From Polaribacter sp. (lineage in GTDB: Bacteria > Bacteroidota > Bacteroidia > Flavobacteriales > Flavobacteriaceae): 64,000 nucleotides of DNA. Below, piece after piece: positions 59,001-64,000 of the stretch; within the stretch, counting starts at the first letter, position 1; every line of letters starts with the position of its first letter. Position numbers and translations under genes: made by a program. The notes beneath the pieces are model-generated. The model saw nothing but the letters and a program-made list of their open reading frames with translations, made no database searches and was not told where the DNA came from. Location of the stretch: NCBI GenBank assembly GCA_029238315.1, contig JAQWGI010000017.1, positions 41,698-105,697 of the forward strand. The letters run 5' to 3'.

Positions 59001-62000
59001 AGGCACGGGCAATGATGAGTCACTTTTTAGTATTACAGCAGCAGGTGCAGTAAGCTTTAATACACCACCCAATTTTGAAGTGCCAGTAGACAGCAATGCA
59101 AACAATACGTATTTAATCGAAGTTATTGCCAGTGATGGTGTCAATCAGGCGAGTGAAACAGTAACGATAACCGTTACCGATGTTAATGAAATATTATTGG
59201 TTGCACAAAGGCCAACAGCCAATGCCATAGGTATTATTAAAGACACAAACATTACGCTGACTTTTGATTTTGAGCTAGACCAAGCTACCTTTACTACTAC
59301 CAATGCCGTGGTCCGTGGTCAACAATCAGGTTCTATTGCGGGAAGTTGGAGTGTTTCCGGAATGACGGCAAGCTTTAATCCTTCAGAAGATTTAGTAGAT
59401 GGTGAAGTTATTCATGTAGCGCTAAATACAAATATAGCTAGTACTAATGGGGCGGTACTTGCATCAAAGGAAGCCTTTTCTTTTACGGTAGCTGAAGCGC
59501 CTCTTTTAAAAACAAGTCATTGGTATGGTGTTACGGCTTCCGAAGCTATTGATTGGCGTTCAATAACTTATGGAAATGATCGTTTTGTAGCAGTAGCCTT
59601 AGACGGTACTAATCAAGTAATGCACTCAGTTGATGGTGAAACTTGGTCAAGTTCAAATGCTGCTGAAACTAATAGATGGCAATCCATAACTTACGGTAAC
59701 GGACGCTTTTTAGCTGTTTCAAGAACTGGAGTCAAACGTGTTATGTACTCAGATAATGGAGCAAACTGGTCTTCTGTAGAAACAACTGAGCTAAATTCTT
59801 GGCATTCTGTAGTTTACGGTAATGGTCGTTTTGTTGCTGTATCTTACGATGGTACAAATAGAGTAATGTACTCAGATGATAATGGGTTAAGTTGGAAAGC
59901 TTCAACGGGAGTTCTTCAAAATGAATGGCGATCAGTGACTTATGGAAATGGACGCTTTGTAGCAGTGGCTTCAAACGGTAATAATAGAGTTATGTATTCC
60001 GATGATGGACAAATATGGACGGCAACCAATGTTGAGGGATCTAATTCTTGGTTTTCGATAACCTATGGTAATGGTAAATATGTTGCTGTTTCTTTAGATG
60101 GTCGTATTATGTATTCCTCTGATGGAATGAATTGGGCGCAAGTAGCTAGTCCAGAAACAAATGAATGGCGTTCGGTTACTTATGGTAATGGTCGTTTTGT
60201 AGCAGTGGCTTCCAGTGGAAACAATAAGGTAATGTATTCTGATGATGGAGTATCTTGGAATTTAACACCTGCGACCGAGGATAATAAGTGGTTATCCGTA
60301 ACCTACGGTAAAGGCCGTTTTGTAGCGGTCTCTCAAGATGGAGAGCAAAGAGTAATGATTACTAAGAACTCACTACAAATTACTACCTCTAATGCTACTA
60401 AAACCTTTGATGGAACTCCACTAACAACTAGTAACTATACTATTACAGCAGGTTTGCTTAAAGAAGGGCATAGCATTACCGGTATTACTATGACAAGTAC
60501 TATTACCAATGCAGGTATTATTGCTAACACAGCCAGTGCTGTAGTAATTAAAGATGAAGCAGATAATGATGTGACTAGTAACTATGATATTTCATATGTA
60601 AATGGCATACTTAAGGTAATAAAAGCTGACTTAATTATTACAGCGGACGCAAAGACTAAGTTTTATGGAGAAGAAGATCCAGAATTAACCTATACTTTAT
60701 CAGAAGACTTACTAAATGAAGATACCTTAACAGGAGGCTTAACAAGAGCATCTGGTGAAGAAGTTAATACTTACGCAATACAGAGTACATTGTCTCACCC
60801 AGATTATGAGATTACATTTGTTACTGCAGACTTTACCATTACAAAAAAAGAAATAACTGTAACTGCCGATTCAAAATTAGTTACTTATGGAGACGAGCAA
60901 GTAGCTTTAACCTATACGCTTAGTGATGATTTAGTGGGGTCGGATAAATTATTTGGAAAACTTTCGGTAAATACTGGAGGTACAGTAGGTACTTATTCTA
61001 TTACTTCTACCTTATCTCATCCCTCGTATATTACACGATATGTGGGTGCAGATTATGTAATACAAAAAAAGAAGATTACCATAACTGCAGATGTAAAAAA
61101 TGTTTCTTACGGAGATAATGAGGTTGATTTAACTTACACTACAAGTCCTGCAATTGTAGCTGGAGATTCATTTACAGGAGCTCTAACCAAAGAAGAAGGA
61201 GACAAGATAGGTACCTATGATATTACTTCTACGCTAGCCAATGCCAATTACAACATAACCTTTATAGGTGTAAATAAATATATTATTGGAAAAAAAAGGA
61301 TAACTATTATAGCCGATAATGTTGTAAAACTAAAAAGTACAGATGACCCTGAATTGACTTATACACTAACTCCAGGTTTATTAGGAGATGATGTGCTCTC
61401 TGGAAGTTTGTCTAGAGAAGCTGGAGAAGAAATAGGTGATTACGCAATAAGTTCTTCATTAGCGAATGATAAATATGATATTACATTTGAGGCAGGTACA
61501 TTTTCTATTGTTCCAGTCGAATATTTTTCTGCAGAGGATGGATTTAATTATAAAGTTATTTCTGCGGTAGCACCTTATACAGTAAAAGTTGTAGGTTGTG
61601 ATTTAATTGATAGTGAAATAGTAATTCCAAATACGGTAGATTACTTGTCTAAAACGTATACTGTAAGTGCTATTGGTGGAGATGCGTTTTCTAACAAAAT
61701 ACAGATAAATGAACCTTTAACATCAATAACTTTACCAAATTCCTTAAAAGAAATAGAAATGAATGCTTTTGAAGGCCATTCTTTAACTGCTATTAATTTT
61801 CCAGAGAGTTTAGTATCTATAGGGAATGCTGCATTTAAAGGTAATGGTTTAACAAGTATCTCCCTACCCAATGGTCTTCGTAGTATAGGAGACAATGCTT
61901 TTGAAAACAATGAGATTACTAGTTTAAATTTACCAGAGAGTTTAGAATTTATAGGTACTGAATCTTTTCAAAACAACAACATATCAACAGTAGTATTTCC

Positions 62001-64000
62001 AGATAAGATTTCTCAAATAAGTTTTGCAAGCTTTAAAGGTAACCCAATAACAAGCCTTACGCTGCCTTCTGAGTTAAGATCTATTGGAGAATACGCGTTT
62101 TCAGGCAATGAGTTAACAGCGTTAACATTGCCAAAATTTCTAGATCATGTAGGGGCTTATGCATTTTTAGGAAACAAGTTAAAATATCTAAAATTTCATA
62201 ACGAACATTTCAATGTAAATGAATATGCATTTAAACAGAATGCTAATTATTTTGAATACATCATTATTGATACACCTAGATTATTAGATTTTCAGCCATT
62301 GGGAGGTGTAGAGTATTCGGTTTTTGGTACGAACAAAAGTATTCGAGTAATTGTACCTTTAGCACAATTAGAGGAGTATAAAAACCATCCTTATTGGAAA
62401 GATTATCAACTAGAAACGTTGCCTGAAATTACTTTATCAGATGAAACGGTAACTTATGGTACTGCTTTAGAGTTTGCAACAAATAATCAAGACCAGGTAA
62501 CTTCTGATAGTCATTTACCAGGAAGTTTTGTGTACGAAATTCAAAAAGGAGGTACAGGAGATGCTAAATTGTCTGGACCTAATAAAAATGTTTTTACCCC
62601 AACAAAAGCAGGAAATGTTATTGTGAAAGCAATATTTACAGAAGCCAATGGATATTATACCATTGAACAAACCAAAACGGTTACTATTGGTAAAAAAGAA
62701 GTAAAAATAACGGCAGATACTTTAAGCAAGACCTACAGAGAAGAAGATCCAGCTTTAAGGTATACCCCAGAAGGACTCATAGGTTCAGACATATTTGAGG
62801 GTAGTCTATATAGAGCTCCAGGTGAAGGAGTTGGTACTTATAAGATTTTAAGCAATTTATCAAATCCTAATTATGAAATTCAATTAGTAGAAAGTTTATT
62901 TACAATTACAAAAAGAGCCATAACCATAGAATGTATTGCTGATTCGAAGATATATGGAGAAAATGATCCTGTATTTAAGTATGGCTTTATTTCGGATTTT
63001 CATTTTTTAGAAGATGAAAAGATTCCAACAACACTTACTAGAGCACCGGGTGAAAATGTAGGAGCATATGAATTTAGTTTGGATATAAACTCTGATAATT
63101 ATGAGGTATCGATAATAAATAATTTTGATATTACTCCAAAGACAATTATGGTTACAGCTGATACTACCACTAAAGTATACGGAACAGCTGACCCAGCTTT
63201 GACATACTCATTAGACTCAGCTCTATTAGGAAATGATATACTTACTGGAAGCCTAAAAAGAATAGGAGGAGAGTTGGTTGGAGCATACTCAATAGTTTCA
63301 TCTTTATCAAATGATAATTATACCCTTATATTAAATCCAGTAAATTTTGTTATCACCAAGAAACCAATTACAGTAACAGCAGATCTGAAGACAAAAGTCT
63401 ACGGCGCAGCTGATCCAGAATTAACGTCTACTTTATCCGAAGAATTGATAGGTACTGATATTTTATCAGGAGGTTTAACAAGAACAGCAGGAGAAGATGT
63501 TGGAGTTTATGAGATTGTTAGTGATTTTGAAAATACAAACTATGCATTGACATTTGTATCTAATACTTTTACCATCACACAAGCAAGTCAAACGATCACT
63601 TTTGAAACCTTGAGTACTGTTAATTATGGAGATGCAAGCTTTAGGTTAAAAGCAACAGCTTCCTCAGGTTTACCGATTTCTTATTCGAGTTCAAATACAG
63701 CAATTGCAACAATTTCAGGCAATGAATTAACGATTGTTGGAGGAGGTACAGTAACAATTACAGCAAGTCAAAACGGCACCAATAACTATAAGTCTGCCAC
63801 GCCAGTTTCACAAGATTTAATAGTTGGTACGTTAAGCGTTTCAGACAACACCTTTGCTTCTAGTAGTGTGTTGTTGTATCCGAACCCATCAAAAGATGTA
63901 TTAGAAATACAGTTTGAGTTTGCGTCAGCAGCTGTAAAGATTTTTGATACCCAAGGGAAGTTGATAAAACAAATAAATAATTACAGTTCAGCAAGTCCCA
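56074..64000 (+). CDS. Giant secreted multidomain T9SS cargo protein (NHL, Ig-like, MBG, leucine-rich repeats; 3' end cut by window)
   Basis: At least 2642 residues, no stop before the window end. Approximate domains: signal peptide 1-22; SbsA/Ig-like 60-134; Ig/PIG-like half with FTSSPVTTVNDNSTY 137-184; five NHL blades 186-446 (VSTLAGSS...VAVDASGNVYVADT...IRKITPEG); second half of the Ig fold and a cadherin-like domain to 586. The same block repeats at 588-1040. Then an SbsA-like domain, seven propeller-like units with SITYGNGRFVAVS (1143-1433), MBG domains 1449-1819 (DPELTYTLS), about eight BspA-type leucine-rich repeats 1850-2080, more MBG domains to 2505, an Ig-like domain, and the start of a T9SS type A sorting domain (VLLYPNPSKDVLEI) at 2599. 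Likely a cell-surface adhesin or large exoprotein; ligand unknown. Intact frame was inferred from continuous domain reading. Confidence 0.88.
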   Translation, partial: MKNYFLRSLFLFFCILSINSQEFTVGDYDFKILNTDEAKAPIKGYTRNAKDSGITPSFNSEFYTTSFTSANSVVSAQQSGAIKKSPTVSGNLTSFNSTKDLRDDKFIHLELNTNIAGTNYGNFTDGAALSFNVNNPPVFTSSPVTTVNDNSTYTYVISVNDIEGHEVTVTSANLPSWLSLSNEVQVSTLAGSSFGFANGMGADTKFNNPSGVAVDASGNVYVADTFNHRIRKITPEGVVSTLAGSSQGFADGTGATAKFQFPYGLAVDASGNVYVGDTYHHQIRKITPEGVVSTLAGSSQGFANGTGTAAKFQYPNGLAVDASGNVYVADTFNHRIRKITPEGVVSTLAGSSKGFADATGTAAKFYNPFGVSVDASGNVYVADTYNHRIRKITPEGVVSTFAGSSFGFADGQGTAAKFNYPFGVSVDALGNVYVADTKNQKIRKINRKILLSGDATGQVAGDYTITLTANDGNGGTVDQAFTITVVDVTVPVFTSSKTTTFAENGTGIAYTAAATDANTINYSLGTGNDESLFSITAAGAVSFNTPPNFEVPVGSNANNTYLIEVIASDGVNQVSETVTITVTDVNEPPAFTSSPVTTVNDNSTYTYAIAASDINGNQVTVTSANLPSWLSLSNEGQVRTLAGSSKSFADGTGAAAKFNNPSGVAVDASGNVYVADLDNNKIRKITPEGAVSTLAGSIKGYGDGPGADAKFQYPNGIAVDASGNVYVADTFNHRIRKITPEGVVSTLAGSSYGFADGTGAAAKFDNPVGVAVDASGYVYVADMDNNRIRKITPEGVVSTLAGSSLGFANGTGTAAKFFHPRDVAVDNSGNVYVADTYNGRIRKITPEGVVSTLAGSRQGFADGTGAAAQFNYPRGVAVDASGNVYAADSNNHRIRKISPVFVLNGDATGQVAGDYTITLTANDGNGGTVDQAFTITIVDVTTPLFTSSTTTTFAENGVGIAYTAAATDANPINYSLGTGNDESLFSITAAGAVSFNTPPNFEVPVDSNANNTYLIEVIASDGVNQASETVTITVTDVNEILLVAQRPTANAIGIIKDTNITLTFDFELDQATFTTTNAVVRGQQSGSIAGSWSVSGMTASFNPSEDLVDGEVIHVALNTNIASTNGAVLASKEAFSFTVAEAPLLKTSHWYGVTASEAIDWRSITYGNDRFVAVALDGTNQVMHSVDGETWSSSNAAETNRWQSITYGNGRFLAVSRTGVKRVMYSDNGANWSSVETTELNSWHSVVYGNGRFVAVSYDGTNRVMYSDDNGLSWKASTGVLQNEWRSVTYGNGRFVAVASNGNNRVMYSDDGQIWTATNVEGSNSWFSITYGNGKYVAVSLDGRIMYSSDGMNWAQVASPETNEWRSVTYGNGRFVAVASSGNNKVMYSDDGVSWNLTPATEDNKWLSVTYGKGRFVAVSQDGEQRVMITKNSLQITTSNATKTFDGTPLTTSNYTITAGLLKEGHSITGITMTSTITNAGIIANTASAVVIKDEADNDVTSNYDISYVNGILKVIKADLIITADAKTKFYGEEDPELTYTLSEDLLNEDTLTGGLTRASGEEVNTYAIQSTLSHPDYEITFVTADFTITKKEITVTADSKLVTYGDEQVALTYTLSDDLVGSDKLFGKLSVNTGGTVGTYSITSTLSHPSYITRYVGADYVIQKKKITITADVKNVSYGDNEVDLTYTTSPAIVAGDSFTGALTKEEGDKIGTYDITSTLANANYNITFIGVNKYIIGKKRITIIADNVVKLKSTDDPELTYTLTPGLLGDDVLSGSLSREAGEEIGDYAISSSLANDKYDITFEAGTFSIVPVEYFSAEDGFNYKVISAVAPYTVKVVGCDLIDSEIVIPNTVDYLSKTYTVSAIGGDAFSNKIQINEPLTSITLPNSLKEIEMNAFEGHSLTAINFPESLVSIGNAAFKGNGLTSISLPNGLRSIGDNAFENNEITSLNLPESLEFIGTESFQNNNISTVVFPDKISQISFASFKGNPITSLTLPSELRSIGEYAFSGNELTALTLPKFLDHVGAYAFLGNKLKYLKFHNEHFNVNEYAFKQNANYFEYIIIDTPRLLDFQPLGGVEYSVFGTNKSIRVIVPLAQLEEYKNHPYWKDYQLETLPEITLSDETVTYGTALEFATNNQDQVTSDSHLPGSFVYEIQKGGTGDAKLSGPNKNVFTPTKAGNVIVKAIFTEANGYYTIEQTKTVTIGKKEVKITADTLSKTYREEDPALRYTPEGLIGSDIFEGSLYRAPGEGVGTYKILSNLSNPNYEIQLVESLFTITKRAITIECIADSKIYGENDPVFKYGFISDFHFLEDEKIPTTLTRAPGENVGAYEFSLDINSDNYEVSIINNFDITPKTIMVTADTTTKVYGTADPALTYSLDSALLGNDILTGSLKRIGGELVGAYSIVSSLSNDNYTLILNPVNFVITKKPITVTADLKTKVYGAADPELTSTLSEELIGTDILSGGLTRTAGEDVGVYEIVSDFENTNYALTFVSNTFTITQASQTITFETLSTVNYGDASFRLKATASSGLPISYSSSNTAIATISGNELTIVGGGTVTITASQNGTNNYKSATPVSQDLIVGTLSVSDNTFASSSVLLYPNPSKDVLEIQFEFASAAVKIFDTQGKLIKQINNYSSASP
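56479..59190 (+). repeat. Tandem segmental duplication inside the giant gene (1356-bp offset)
   Basis: 56479-57834 and 57835-59190 carry the same series (split Ig-like half, five NHL blades, second half, cadherin-like domain) with long stretches of DNA identity, for example around the PSWLSLSN and SGDATGQVAGDYTITLTAND codons. The NHL blades inside are themselves 159-162-bp tandem repeats. Confidence 0.85.

Overview
The window is about 64 kb of AT-rich chromosome from a member of the Bacteroidota, most likely a marine Flavobacteriaceae close to Polaribacter (genus is inference). The evidence is proteorhodopsin next to blh, two SusC/CirA-type TonB-dependent receptors with N-terminal carboxypeptidase-like domains, a giant secreted protein ending in a type IX secretion (T9SS) sorting domain, a fused ResB-CcsA cytochrome c maturation protein, -7 boxes of the TAnnTTTG type, and almost no Shine-Dalgarno sequences.

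Layout. 1-11.2 kb: housekeeping (ftsH, rsfS, birA, pyrE, a Nudix hydrolase, a SulP transporter, coaD, ddl, a PASTA protein, an RluD-type pseudouridine synthase). Inside this is a cysteine dioxygenase + PLP decarboxylase pair that looks like a hypotaurine/taurine route. 11.3-18.9 kb: yaaA, blh, proteorhodopsin, serine dehydratase, dnaK and three small unknown genes. 19-33 kb: two TonB receptors, DUF2141 and TPR-like secreted proteins, M1 and M28 peptidases, an ECF sigma factor with a membrane partner, and an HTH/membrane-protein pair. 33-43 kb: ResB-CcsA, a class C beta-lactamase-like lipoprotein, both subunits of methylmalonyl-CoA mutase, a DivIC/FtsB protein, uridine kinase and tRNA-Thr. 43.5-46.7 kb: a sulfide-oxidation module (sulfide:quinone oxidoreductase, rhodanese, persulfide dioxygenase-rhodanese). 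46.8-47.3 kb: tRNA-Pro with a decayed GIY-YIG endonuclease unit whose last codons are tRNA sequence. 47.3-49.5 kb: PQQ-type sugar dehydrogenase and trxB. 49.7-55.8 kb: a fatty-acid beta-oxidation operon led by a MarR regulator. 56.1-64 kb: the giant T9SS cargo protein, cut by the right edge.

Main points for a second look. (1) The tRNA-Pro locus carries a 116/117-bp direct repeat (tRNA 3' part + terminator + first codons of a GIY-YIG gene) at a 333-bp period. This suggests a very small tRNA-targeted mobile unit. (2) Near-identical palindromes of the form GTAAC-N4-GTTAC lie 53-55 nt upstream of both the SQR and the persulfide dioxygenase genes, suggesting one Crp/Fnr-type regulon. (3) Two copies of a palindrome-containing 19-mer lie just upstream of the MarR gene and look like its operator. 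(4) In the giant protein, two Ig-like folds each appear to be split by five NHL blades, and the whole block is tandemly duplicated with a 1356-bp offset. (5) Three 26-bp self-complementary tandem repeats follow dnaK.
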